Shown here: in pieces, positions 10,935 to 19,352 of the stretch | How positions within the stretch are numbered: position 1 is the stretch's first letter | How the letters are laid out: each line of letters opens with the position of its first letter | From: Acidobacteriota bacterium | GTDB lineage: Bacteria; Acidobacteriota; Terriglobia; UBA7540 | Reading direction: 5' to 3' | Length of the DNA stretch: 64,000 nucleotides | Assembly: GCA_004298155.1 (NCBI GenBank) | Contig: SCRD01000012.1 | Coordinates: 310,001 to 374,000 of the forward strand | The notes under the pieces: generated by a model | What the model was told of the DNA's origin: nothing | The model's database searches: none | Seen by the model: the letters and a program-made list of their open reading frames with translations, nothing else | Position numbers and translations under genes: made by a program

Positions 10935-11681
10935 CTAGATTTCATCTGCCAGCATTGCTCGCGTAGTCAGCTTCTTTTCAAGATGTGCTTCAATGATCTG
11001 CTCCAGCAGCCGCCGAAGTTCACGCGTGCCAGGCGGGGCTGCCTCGTTTTCGATCCACTGCTCAATCCGAGCGGCACGAAACGATGGAATCAGTCCCAGC
11101 GCATCCACTGAGATTCTCTCAGTTGCCGTGCTGCTTCGACATTGCGCGCACACGAGGGCCACGGCAATCGGATCATAGAAACCGTCTTCGCCCGCAAACG
11201 GCCTCTGGCACGCCATGCATCCGCTGAGGTCGGGGAGAAATCCTCCCAGGCGCAGCAGCCAGTAGTCAAAAAACAGGAGCGGCCGGCTGACTTCGCCGAA
11301 GCGCTTAAAGGCCCTCAAGACGACCAGCAGCAGCCGGAAGACTCGCTCGTTGACTTCCCTGTCCGGAAGGAAACGCTCCGTCACTTCAGCCAGGTATTGC
11401 GCCGCAAGCTGAATGCGATAGTCCCTCTGCATCTCAAAGAAGGATTCCACAATCTCAGCCGAACCCACTCGCTGGAGGTCCCGGTTCTCCCGGTCATAGA
11501 CCCAGACTCGAATATAAGTGAGGGGCTCAAGCGCGGCCCCGTACCGGCCTCTGCGGCTTAAAGCGCCCTTTGCCACAACACGTATGCGGCCCAATTGCCG
11601 AGTCAGCAGTGATGCAATCTTGTCAGCTTCCCCTAACCGGTGGGTCCTAAGAACGATAGCCTCTGTTTCGATAAGGGGCAT
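10935..11681 (-). CDS. recO: DNA repair protein RecO
   Basis: 248 residues. RecO anneals single-stranded DNA and, with RecR, loads RecA at gaps in the RecF pathway. The N-terminal OB fold starts with the typical ETEAIVLRTHRLGEADKI and a GALSRRGRYG segment. The C-terminal helical domain holds a zinc-binding set of Cys155, Cys158, Cys178 and Cys181. It appears to head the recO-glyQ-glyS transcript. No convincing promoter was identified upstream. Confidence 0.94.
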   Translation of the reverse strand: MPLIETEAIVLRTHRLGEADKIASLLTRQLGRIRVVAKGALSRRGRYGAALEPLTYIRVWVYDRENRDLQRVGSAEIVESFFEMQRDYRIQLAAQYLAEVTERFLPDREVNERVFRLLLVVLRAFKRFGEVSRPLLFFDYWLLRLGGFLPDLSGCMACQRPFAGEDGFYDPIAVALVCAQCRSSTATERISVDALGLIPSFRAARIEQWIENEAAPPGTRELRRLLEQIIEAHLEKKLTTRAMLADEI

Positions 11682-12488
11682 TGCGGATTACTGTGTCGGC
11701 ATTCCGGCAAATAATTAAAGTTAGCACAACGTCCTAATGTTCGAAAGAATATTTCAACTGGCGCAAGTTCGCCGAATTCATCGCAACTGTCGAAAACCGC
11801 CAACCGGCCTTGTGCCTGCATCTGAGCGCGGTAAGCATCGGCCGGCAGAGCCGGGGCCTTCTAAGTTGTGCCAGCTGCCTTTCCACTCCCGGCTAACTCT
11901 TATCCTGACTACGCCGGACACGCCTACAAAAATGATAGCCACAAATCAAGCCCATTTCACAAGCCCGATGAGCAGCGCCTTATCAATGGGCTCGTTACTA
12001 TTGCGGACGGTGGAATTTGAATCACGGACGCCACCACAACCCAAAAGGCATTGAGCCGCAATCCGATGTAAGTGATCGAACACCCGCACCGTGTGCATAT
12101 TCAAGGCGCTTCTCCGCAAAACAGATTATGTTAACCATGGCGCGCTCCTCCTGGCATTATCAGACGCGGCCGTGGCAGCCCCCAACGCCCACTGCTATTG
12201 GCTAAAGTTGCCCTCCTAACAGTCATTGCAACTGGGCTGTTCGCTCGGGGGATCAGGTCCTGCAGGCTTCCCTACCCTGACTTTTTTTGGCTTTGGCTGC
12301 CTTGGGACGTTTAACCTGAAACAATGTTGAGCGGCCGACGACGAAGGCACCTCAAAAAATGAAAGTTGATTACGATTGCTATCGGAGTGCAGTTTCGCCG
12401 CTCTAAAGCTGAGGCCCCGGTGGATACCCCGTCCCTTTGAATGGCCGGCTGATTTTCGTGCGCGCAGAGTGAATGTGTGTTTCAGGAG
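11682..12488. other. Gene-poor stretch upstream of recO
   Basis: About 800 bases without a supportable gene on either strand. Short open frames exist but none has family-like composition, a good ribosome site or recognisable motifs. Presumably it carries the recO promoter and decayed sequence. Confidence 0.4.
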
Positions 12489-12517
12489 TTGACTTCGGGG
12501 GCACCTGCCCTTAGCAT
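12489..12517 (+). promoter_or_regulatory. Sigma70-type promoter for the small membrane protein
   Basis: TTGACT (12489-12494) and TAGCAT (12512-12517) are separated by exactly 17 bases. This predicts a start of transcription near 12524 and a leader of about 37 bases to the ATG at 12561. Confidence 0.45.
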
Positions 12518-12560
12518 TATATAGAGTTGGATTTTGTTCCTGAAGTGGGGTGATTGGTTA

Positions 12561-12959
12561 ATGCTGGGTTGTTCATTCCTTACGGTTATATTCTTCCCTG
12601 CCCTGCTCACAATAAACCTTGGAGTTGTCATCCCACTTGCTCTATCCTGCCTGGTCCTCGTGGTTGTGATCCCGTCTGCCGCCTGGCGAGGCAAATTGAG
12701 TGTTCCCGCCTATGCGTTGATTCTTTTTGCTGCAGCATTTGTCGCCTACGGCATCGGGAGACTGGCGGGGGCACAGTCTATCCATGGAACAACGCTGGGA
12801 ATCGTGATTTCCTTCATTTTCTTCCTGCTGGTGGCTGCCGCCGTTGGCTCTTTCCTGGGGATATTCTTCTACCGCCAGCCTGTCGACAATTCGACAGCCA
12901 GTCCCTCTGAGCCCAGCGTATCATCCGCCGTGCCTGCCATGGAAGAGGATCGGCGATAG
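12561..12959 (+). CDS. Small hypothetical membrane protein
   Basis: 132 residues from the ATG at 12561, chosen because GGGGTG precedes it and the predicted promoter would leave almost no leader for the in-frame TTG at 12534. Four hydrophobic segments are visible at roughly residues 1-20, 25-40, 53-70 and 80-105. They are followed by a polar Ser/Pro-rich tail (residues 110-132), so it is an integral inner-membrane protein. No family was recognised. It stands alone between recO and the relic zone. Confidence 0.55.
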   Translation: MLGCSFLTVIFFPALLTINLGVVIPLALSCLVLVVVIPSAAWRGKLSVPAYALILFAAAFVAYGIGRLAGAQSIHGTTLGIVISFIFFLLVAAAVGSFLGIFFYRQPVDNSTASPSEPSVSSAVPAMEEDRR

Positions 12960-12974
12960 AGGCCATCCAGTTCG

Positions 12975-13178
12975 ACCTCCGTTTGCCGCCCACAGAAGTG
13001 CTTGAACCTCCGCACGAACCAGCACTGGGGTAATCCGGTAGCTGTCCTGACCCCGGCGCACGCTGCCTTCCACAACGTAATCGACTCCCAGCTCGCACCC
13101 GACATCGCTAATGGACTTTCCCATCGATTGATAAACTTTTGAGGACGCACATGCAATGCCTCGGGCTCTGGCAGTGTT
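12975..13178 (-). pseudogene. Relic of a FlgO/TolB-N-like domain from a winged-helix TPR regulator
   Basis: On the minus strand one frame reads ARGIACASSKVYQSMGKSIS and continues GCELGVDYVVEGSVRRGQ, then YRITPVLV and LLWA. This is the pattern seen in acidobacterial CadC-like/adenylate-cyclase-like proteins (LGVDYVLEGSVRR followed by VRITAQLI and HLWAESYDR). No start codon, DNA-binding domain or TPR region is left, and the match stops after about 68 codons. I read it as a fragment of a once larger gene. An alternative is chance similarity, but the run of matched positions makes that unlikely. Confidence 0.55.
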
Positions 13179-13221
13179 CCAGCGCCTCAGGAACGCAAGC
13201 TGGGTCTACAGATATTTGCAA

Positions 13222-13316
13222 AATACAGTGACGGTCCGCAATTGTAGCGCCGCCGCCCCGGCGGCAATGTTCAAGGCCGGCAAGATGCCGGCGCTACGAA
13301 GACTCGTCACTGTATT
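13222..13316. repeat. 95-base element with 12-base terminal inverted repeats
   Basis: AATACAGTGACG (13222-13233) and its exact complement CGTCACTGTATT (13305-13316) bracket an inner palindromic segment built on TGTAGCGCCG and CGGCGCTAC. The whole folds as a nested hairpin, like a REP or MITE-type unit. No second copy was found in this window. Confidence 0.55.
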
Positions 13317-13346
13317 ATTCAATCCTCAATAGTCCTTTTGCGCTAG

Positions 13347-13637
13347 GCGCGGCTGAACGCGGCACAAAACGTATGTGCCCGCGTCGTTCAAACCTTTCTC
13401 AAGACCGGTTCCCATTTTCTGAGCCAGGCAGGTTGGCGCTGCACGGACGGCGAACACAAAGTCTGGATTTCCGACTGCGCTGCCGCCAGGAACGAAACAT
13501 GCGCCATTGTCCTGGCCCAATTTCTAACCGCGACCAGGGTTACAGGGCTCAGCAAGTCCACCATAGGCGAGATCGAGCAGATTATCCAAGCTCATCAGGT
13601 GCAACGCTTCCAGCGCATGCTTCGCAGGCTTCGATAG
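13347..13637 (+). pseudogene. Start-less open frame, probable hypothetical-protein relic
   Basis: The plus-strand frame from 13347 to the TAG at 13635-13637 is open for 96 codons but contains no ATG, GTG or TTG near its beginning. The translation looks protein-like: VQTFLKTGSHFLSQAGW, then CTDGEHKVWI, then GLSKSTIGEIEQ. It resembles, from memory only, small acidobacterial proteins with a DGEHKxW motif. It is probably a gene that lost its 5' end. A non-canonical start cannot be excluded. Confidence 0.35.
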
Positions 13638-13809
13638 ACGCGGATGAGGTTGCAGGATGCCTCATCGCGGCATAAAATGGACAAACTAATACGAGGCTTC
13701 ATTGGGGCTTGAAAAGCTGCAACCTGTGTTGGGGCTGAAAAACGAAGTTTAAAAAGCATGCGTTTCACGCGTACAATCGGGACACGGAAATCAACCCATT
13801 GGTTTGCTA

Positions 13810-13972
13810 GTGTCGCGTTACCGAAGAAAGTGAAACGGTCGATAGTCTGTCACCTTGAGCGCAGCGAAGGGCCTCTGCATTCCTTTTCTTTGGGAAAATG
13901 CAGAGATGCTTCGCTTCGCTCAGCATGACAGCTTGCGTCGGGCGTGTTTCACTTATTTGTGTAACGCCGCAC
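13810..13972. repeat. 163-base MITE-like nested palindrome
   Basis: Imperfect 27-base terminal inverted repeats, 13810-13836 (GTGTCGCGTTAC, then AAGTGAAAC) and 13946-13972, match at about four positions in five. Inside lies a second palindrome of the common genomic type CTTGAGCGCAGCGAAG, then CTCTGCATT, its complement AATGCAGAG, and CTTCGCTCAGCATGACAG (13849-13931). No open frame is inside and no clear target duplication flanks it. This suggests a non-autonomous mobile element that carries or is built on a REP-like unit. Confidence 0.6.
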
Positions 13973-14050
13973 GAGTGATGCCGAAAACCGCTTTGCTTAA
14001 GGCTTCAAATGTCTGTCAGAAAGCTTGATCAACAACTTGATTCGTACTTC

Positions 14051-14064
14051 AATGCACGTGCATT
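14051..14064. promoter_or_regulatory. 14-base palindrome upstream of the flavin oxidase
   Basis: AATGCACGTGCATT is a perfect palindrome 78 bases before the oxidase start codon. The size and position suit a dimeric repressor or activator site. No dedicated regulator gene lies next to it. Confidence 0.3.
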
Positions 14065-14142
14065 CTTTATTCCACCAGATCGGTCTTTTGAGATCTTTCC
14101 AACGGACTCAATACGTTCAACTGCTGGTTTAAGGAGAAACCC

Positions 14143-15519
14143 ATGAATTCCGCAACCATCGCAAAGCTTAAAGAGGGTCTTCGCGGCGAAATTATCCAGC
14201 CTGGGGATTCAGGATACGATGCCGCCCGAAAGGTCTACAACGGAATGATCGACAAACGCCCGGCAGTAATTGCCAGGTGCGCCGACGTTGCCGACGTCAT
14301 TGCAGCCGTCAGATTCGGTCGTGAAAACAATCTGCTGACGTCGATTCGAGGTGGCGGCCACAACGCCGGCGGTCTCGGTGTCTGTGATGACGGCCTGGTC
14401 ATTGACCTGTCAAGGATGAAGAACGCCCATGTGGACCCTAAAGCGAAAACAGTCCGGGTTGCCCCCGGATGCGTGTGGGGCGACGTTGACCATGCAACAC
14501 ATGCGTTCGGGATGGCCACGCCGTGCGGCTTTATCTCTACCACAGGCGTGGCAGGCCTGGCACTGGGCGGGGGTGTTGGGTACCTCAGCCGCCGGTACGG
14601 CTTGACCATTGACAGCCTGCTTTCTGCGGACATGGTGCTGGCAGATGGCAAATTTGTTACTGCCAGCGCAGAAGAGAATTCTGACCTTTTCTGGTCAATT
14701 CGGGGCGGGGGCGGCAACTTTGGTGTTGTGACCTCTTTCTTGTTCCAGCTTCATCCCGTTGATACGGTATATGCTGGCCCCACCTTCTGGCCGCTGGACC
14801 AGACCGTGGAGGTGATGAAAGCCTATCGCGAGTTTATTTTGAAGGCGCCGGAATACGTATATGGTTTTTTTGCCTTCCTGACCATCCCGCCAACTCCCAT
14901 GTTTCCTGCACAGCTTCACAATCAGAAAGTGTGCGGGATTATGTGGTGTTGCACGGGCTCCCCGGAAGATGCTGAGAAAGCCATCATGCCGATGCGAGCG
15001 GTTGGGAAGCCGGTCCTGGACCATGTGAGTCCACTGCCTTTTCCGATGGTCCAGAGCCTGTTTGATGCTCTCTACCCGCCTGGACTCCAATGGTACTGGC
15101 GCGCCGATTTCTTCAAGGAAATCAGTGACGCATCCATTGCAAAGCACGCTGAACACGGCGCAATGCTTCCTACAATGCACTCCACGATGCACCTGTACCC
15201 CATTGACGGGGCGGTCCACCGCGTTGGGAACCAGGAGACTGCATTCAGTTACCGCGATGCGAATTGGGCAGGAGTGATTGTTGGCGTCGATCCCGATCCA
15301 GCGAACCGCGGCAAGATTACAAAGTGGTGCAGGGATTATTTTGACGCCGTGCACCCATACTCGGCCGGCGGCGCCTACGTGAACTTCATGATGGAAGAAG
15401 GCCCGGAGCGTGTAAAGGCATCGTTCCGCGAAAACTACAACCGTCTGGCTACGATTAAGAAAAAGTATGACCCGTCGAATTTCTTCCGCGTCAACCAGAA
15501 TATAATTCCGGCCGCATAA
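14143..15519 (+). CDS. FAD-binding oxidoreductase of the berberine bridge (BBE) type
   Basis: 458 residues. The N-terminal PCMH-type FAD domain (about 35-210) has RGGGHNAGG, where His73 is the expected covalent flavin attachment site. The second cysteine used by bicovalent family members is not at its usual place (GFISTTGVAG where GxCPTxGxGG is expected), so attachment is probably single. The C-terminal BBE segment ends with YVNFMMEEG and YDPSNFFRVNQNI. Such enzymes oxidise sugars, alcohols or alkaloid-like amines with O2. No signal peptide is visible. The start has AAGGAG seven bases upstream. It is monocistronic, with a palindrome at 14051-14064 upstream. Confidence 0.9.
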   Translation: MNSATIAKLKEGLRGEIIQPGDSGYDAARKVYNGMIDKRPAVIARCADVADVIAAVRFGRENNLLTSIRGGGHNAGGLGVCDDGLVIDLSRMKNAHVDPKAKTVRVAPGCVWGDVDHATHAFGMATPCGFISTTGVAGLALGGGVGYLSRRYGLTIDSLLSADMVLADGKFVTASAEENSDLFWSIRGGGGNFGVVTSFLFQLHPVDTVYAGPTFWPLDQTVEVMKAYREFILKAPEYVYGFFAFLTIPPTPMFPAQLHNQKVCGIMWCCTGSPEDAEKAIMPMRAVGKPVLDHVSPLPFPMVQSLFDALYPPGLQWYWRADFFKEISDASIAKHAEHGAMLPTMHSTMHLYPIDGAVHRVGNQETAFSYRDANWAGVIVGVDPDPANRGKITKWCRDYFDAVHPYSAGGAYVNFMMEEGPERVKASFRENYNRLATIKKKYDPSNFFRVNQNIIPAA

Positions 15520-15590
15520 TTGCCGGGACGGTGCGATGTGCAGCCAGGACAGGGGGTCAGAATGGCAGAAGGGTATGTGCCTTGCCCCCT

Positions 15591-16439
15591 TTAGCTGAAC
15601 TTGCTGAGTCGCGCCGAGACCTCCTGTGAAAAGCGGTCAATGAAGCTGGTGATGTACTTGACCGGGTCAAGTTTGTCGTCTTTAACGAGGGGCGTCAAAT
15701 CAACTCCGAAGACCACGGACGTGGCCACGTCCGTCGCGTGTGAAGCAAAATAGGTTGCGTTCGCCCGCCGCCGCCCGGCGGTCGCAAGGTCATATCGTTT
15801 GCCGCCGCAAATCTGCGAGTCAAAGATACCTACCAGCGACATCGCCAGGTTCTCATGCGCGCTCACGTCAAACAGCACCTTGTCATCGTCATTCAGCCAA
15901 TCGAGGCCGCGCCAGACCTCACATCCATAGAGCTTTTCCGGGCGCGCGCTGGCAGGCAGGCTGCGGAGGGCCTGGATCACCCGAAGAGTTACGCCAACGT
16001 GCGTATCATGTTTGTCAGCCAGGTTGTGCGTATAAACCACTCTCGCCTGGGCGACGCTGAGCAGTTGCTTCAGGTCTGCGACAACATCGGGATTGTTCTT
16101 GTCCTTGACGGCCCCGCTGGTGTAGTCGAGAAAGACCTGAGCAGAATATTCTCCAACGTATGCGGCCTTGCGTTGCTCAACACGCCGGACCTTTTGCATG
16201 TCCTCGTCAGTGTAGCTGGCGTAGAGATCGTCGCGCGGGCTTCCGGCTCCGTTTGTTACCGTGACTCCGGTAAAGTGCCTGTCCCGCTTGCCAAAGCACT
16301 CCAGGATGCCGTGGTAGGCCATGATTTCAAGATCGTCCTGATGCGCTCCAATCCCGAAGTGGGTCGTGCGGGCAACCGCCTGCTCAGCCGGACCTCCGTC
16401 AGGCACGTAGATTTCCGATCCGAGGTTATGAAATTTCAT
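15591..16439 (-). CDS. PIG-L (LmbE-type) deacetylase
   Basis: 282 residues. The zinc motif GAHQDDLE (His33, Asp35, Asp36) replaces the usual AHPDD, and NGAGSPRDD and YTHNLADKHDTH follow as in the family. These enzymes remove N-acetyl groups from GlcNAc-type sugars or conjugates. The start at 16439 is chosen because AGGAGG lies five bases upstream; a longer frame to 16517 overlaps the upstream gene and has no such site. It is translated just after the ROK-like gene (16 bases apart), so the two probably act in one pathway. It converges with the flavin oxidase. Confidence 0.85.
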   Translation of the reverse strand: MKFHNLGSEIYVPDGGPAEQAVARTTHFGIGAHQDDLEIMAYHGILECFGKRDRHFTGVTVTNGAGSPRDDLYASYTDEDMQKVRRVEQRKAAYVGEYSAQVFLDYTSGAVKDKNNPDVVADLKQLLSVAQARVVYTHNLADKHDTHVGVTLRVIQALRSLPASARPEKLYGCEVWRGLDWLNDDDKVLFDVSAHENLAMSLVGIFDSQICGGKRYDLATAGRRRANATYFASHATDVATSVVFGVDLTPLVKDDKLDPVKYITSFIDRFSQEVSARLSKFS

Positions 16440-16455
16440 TGCTTCCTCCTGAGTT

Positions 16456-17856
16456 TTAATGAGTGGCAGGCAGACTTGCGGCGGCGACGGCCTGGCCCAC
16501 TCGACGAGTCTTTTCATCCGGCAAATGCAGCTCGACTTTGTCCACCAGTTCCGGAAATTCTGCTCGCAGCACTTCCTGCGCCTTGGTCAGAACGATGTTC
16601 CCGCCGTGGCCCGATGTCACGCGCCCCAGGATCAGCACGTGGCGCAACTCATAGAAATCGGCGTAGTGGGCCACTCCGTAACCGACGTAAATGCCAATCG
16701 TTTCAAATATACTGCGTGCGCGATCATCGCCTTTGCTTAACAAGTTCTGGACAGACTTTAGCTGGTCTGCCGGGCCCATCTTTCCATCAAGCTGGATTCC
16801 TGCAACGGGCGCCAGGCGAAAAACCGCCTGTTGGGAGAAATATTGGGCCCCAACGCCGGGGTCTCCGGACCACTCATCCACCGGCGCTTGCGGGTGATAA
16901 TCGACCGGTACGAAGGCCAGTTCGTCAAGCCACGTGCTGATGCCGCCCGTCGGAGTCACATACCCGCCCGCCTGGCTGGAGCCAAGCGCTATCCCGAGGA
17001 CTGCGTTGTCATTCAGAGACATGGACCCGGCGAGGGCTGTCACCTCGCCATCGTTGACCACTACAAACGGGATGCCGCCCCAGGCCTTCTGCAGATCAAT
17101 GAAGAGACGCGTCGTCTTTGATTCAAACAGATCTTTGGGAATGCCCCGGAAGAGCGACGCCACTCTCGGCCGGTTGTTGATGTAGACCCCGGCGGAGCTC
17201 CCTCCAATGGCATCCACACGTGGCAAGTGACTAGCGGCAGACTTCAATCCGGCCATGATCTCATTAAAGTGGTAGCTCGGATCGGAGGAGTTTCGGGGGT
17301 CCCAGACAATTTCTTCACTAAACACGGACTGGCCGTCAATCACCGCAGCTACCTTGCGGTCCGTTGCTCCCAAGTCGAACCCAATGCGGCAGCCGTCCAG
17401 ATGACGGCCAATTTGCAAGGAGTCTTCCGAAGCCTCGGGCACATTATCCGGAGAGGTGATATCAACCGTGAACGGATGCTCATAAACGCCGCCCATAAAT
17501 TCGGAATCAAATGCGCGCGCCCCAGCGGAGGAATAAACCTGCCGAAGATGCTCACCAATGCTCCTGAGGCCGCCCACAATGACCCGCCACCCGCCTCTTT
17601 GCCAGAGGAGCATCTTGAGAGTCCGTTCAGCATATCGAAGGTTCAGCGAGGCGAATGAGTGTCCCTCGTCGAACGCCAGTGTCCGGTAAACTGAGACCGA
17701 CCCGTCGCCACGTTCCAGGCCAATAGCGAGTGGAACCGCTTTTCCCGACTCCTTCACCAACTTCAGATAAGCGCGATCGGCAAGAACTGCAGGCGCAAAC
17801 TGTGGATGCAACGAAGATTTGATGCGTGGTTTTGCGAGTTCATGAAGTTCGTTCAT
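16456..17856 (-). CDS. ROK-family sugar kinase-like protein with N-terminal extension
   Basis: 466 residues from the ATG at 17856, preceded by GGAAAGGAA. The actin-like phosphate-binding loop (FDLGATDRK, about 160-168) begins only after some 150 extra N-terminal residues. The core continues with AIGGSSAGV, VVNDGEVTAL (Asp in the catalytic position) and GIALGSSQAGG. The Cys-rich zinc motif of classical ROK kinases is absent; its place reads VDEWSGDPGVGAQYF. The protein could therefore be a kinase with altered metal use or a non-catalytic sugar sensor. The first half of the extension has no recognised domain. It is co-directional with the PIG-L gene. Confidence 0.8.
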   Translation of the reverse strand: MNELHELAKPRIKSSLHPQFAPAVLADRAYLKLVKESGKAVPLAIGLERGDGSVSVYRTLAFDEGHSFASLNLRYAERTLKMLLWQRGGWRVIVGGLRSIGEHLRQVYSSAGARAFDSEFMGGVYEHPFTVDITSPDNVPEASEDSLQIGRHLDGCRIGFDLGATDRKVAAVIDGQSVFSEEIVWDPRNSSDPSYHFNEIMAGLKSAASHLPRVDAIGGSSAGVYINNRPRVASLFRGIPKDLFESKTTRLFIDLQKAWGGIPFVVVNDGEVTALAGSMSLNDNAVLGIALGSSQAGGYVTPTGGISTWLDELAFVPVDYHPQAPVDEWSGDPGVGAQYFSQQAVFRLAPVAGIQLDGKMGPADQLKSVQNLLSKGDDRARSIFETIGIYVGYGVAHYADFYELRHVLILGRVTSGHGGNIVLTKAQEVLRAEFPELVDKVELHLPDEKTRRVGQAVAAASLPATH

Positions 17857-18043
17857 CCTTGGGTTCCTTTCCAGATTGTCCCGCTGATAGCGTTTTGAGG
17901 AACGCTGAAAACTCTTCATCATAAGAGGATGGCCGAAGGAGGTCAAGAAGCAAAGGAGCGCGAGCGTGTCTATATCTTTGCCACGCCCGCGCGCATTTTC
18001 ACGGTGGGAATTCTATGCAGGAAGAAACAGCCTCGGCGCCTCG

Positions 18044-19324
18044 TCAATCCCGTCCCATGCGCCGGATTTTGAGGTATAGGCCTGAAATCGCAATTACGAT
18101 TGCGATCAGAGCGATCGCCAGCCCTTTTCGCCTGTAATCGCGCTCCTTAAGCGCAGCGATCCCAGCCTCATACCCTTTGTGCGAAGTTTCAATACCCTGG
18201 TTAATGACCTTGAGGACTTCCGCTGCATTGAAGCTATGGACCGCAACCCGCGCCTTGATGAGATCACTGTGGGCATCGGCCATTTCCACTCGGGCGCTGG
18301 AAACTTCCATGCCCGATTTCTCCGCCTTATTAAGCACTCCATCTGCGTCATTGTAGGCGGTTCCCAGCTTGTCGAACCCTGCCGAAATTTCTTCCGCCGC
18401 CTTGTACCCGTTGTCGCCTTTCACGTGGCAGGTTACACAAATTGATTTTGGGCCGATCCCTGCCCAGCTATCATCAGGCGCAAGAATTTCATGATTGGAG
18501 TGGCATTGGACGCAACCGGGCAGGCCCATCCTGGCAAAAATCGAACCGTGCGGGCTTTTTTCAAACAACTGCTGGTTCATCACATGGCAGGTCCCGCATA
18601 CATTGGCCACGGAACTCACACCCGGAGGCGTAGCGCCATGATTTCCGTGGCAAGTGGTGCATGTGGGAGCGGAAACATCGCCGTTGGCCATTGCCGCCGC
18701 GTGCACGCTTTTCTTATAAAGTTCATACTGGTTGGTCGGAATCTTGTAGCCCTTCATGTAATTCGCGTCAGCATGGCATCGGGCGCAGGTTTCCGCCACA
18801 TGCGTGGGGTGCACGGGTGCGCGAGGATCAGAGGGCGCATAAATGTTATGCACGCTGTGGCAATCCACGCACACGGCCACCTTGACGTCACCCTGCTTCA
18901 AGCGTTTGCCGTGTATGCTGGTGAAATACTGGCTGGCCTGGTCAGTACGAAGGCCCGGGTTAAACTTCCGCATGTAGGCAGGGTCTGAATGGCAGCGGCC
19001 GCAAAGCTCCGGAATCTGCGCCCTGGCGGGAGCGCCTCGAAAACCCTTGGCTGGACTCATGGCGTTCATCGACTCATCGCCGCGGTCTCCGCCGTGGCAA
19101 TCTGCGCAACTCAGTCCAGCCTGCTGATGAATGTCATCAGGAAACAGCTTCGCCGGCTTGCCAAACTGCCCCGGCAACTGCGAATGGCAAGCCACACATG
19201 AGTCTTTTGCAGGCGCAGCAGGCGCAACGGCCCCACCAGCCAGGCACCAGAGCATGATGGCCGCAGCAGGTGTACATCCTCTTAGCCGTGAGTTGCTGAT
19301 TAAGAATCCTTTCAATATCCGCAT
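18044..19324 (-). CDS. Nonaheme cytochrome c with C-terminal membrane anchor
   Basis: 426 residues from the ATG at 19324, with an N-terminal signal sequence (hydrophobic to about residue 35). Nine CXXCH heme sites follow: CVACH, CADCH, CGRCH, CVDCH, CARCH, CTTCH, CGTCH, CVQCH and CVTCH. A helical segment without hemes leads to one C-terminal membrane helix (GLAIALIAIVIAISG) and a basic cytoplasmic tail. The hemes therefore face the periplasm, tethered to the inner membrane. It is the last gene of a four-gene respiratory operon, 28 bases after cytochrome b. It most likely takes electrons from the Rieske/cytochrome b unit. The terminal acceptor is unknown. Confidence 0.88.
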   Translation of the reverse strand: MRILKGFLISNSRLRGCTPAAAIMLWCLAGGAVAPAAPAKDSCVACHSQLPGQFGKPAKLFPDDIHQQAGLSCADCHGGDRGDESMNAMSPAKGFRGAPARAQIPELCGRCHSDPAYMRKFNPGLRTDQASQYFTSIHGKRLKQGDVKVAVCVDCHSVHNIYAPSDPRAPVHPTHVAETCARCHADANYMKGYKIPTNQYELYKKSVHAAAMANGDVSAPTCTTCHGNHGATPPGVSSVANVCGTCHVMNQQLFEKSPHGSIFARMGLPGCVQCHSNHEILAPDDSWAGIGPKSICVTCHVKGDNGYKAAEEISAGFDKLGTAYNDADGVLNKAEKSGMEVSSARVEMADAHSDLIKARVAVHSFNAAEVLKVINQGIETSHKGYEAGIAALKERDYRRKGLAIALIAIVIAISGLYLKIRRMGRD

Positions 19325-19352
19325 CGCAAAGCCCTTGTTGCCTATGTTTGAC

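Noticed and set aside
15520-15590. Bidirectional terminator between the flavin oxidase and the PIG-L gene
   Set aside because: A run of G (CAGGGGG) and a run of C (CCCCCT) could pair, but the stem is short, the loop is long and there is no T-run; too weak to list.
15855-16940. Plus-strand open frame of 361 codons across the PIG-L and ROK genes
   Set aside because: It spans two well-supported minus-strand genes and has no recognisable motifs, so it is a shadow.
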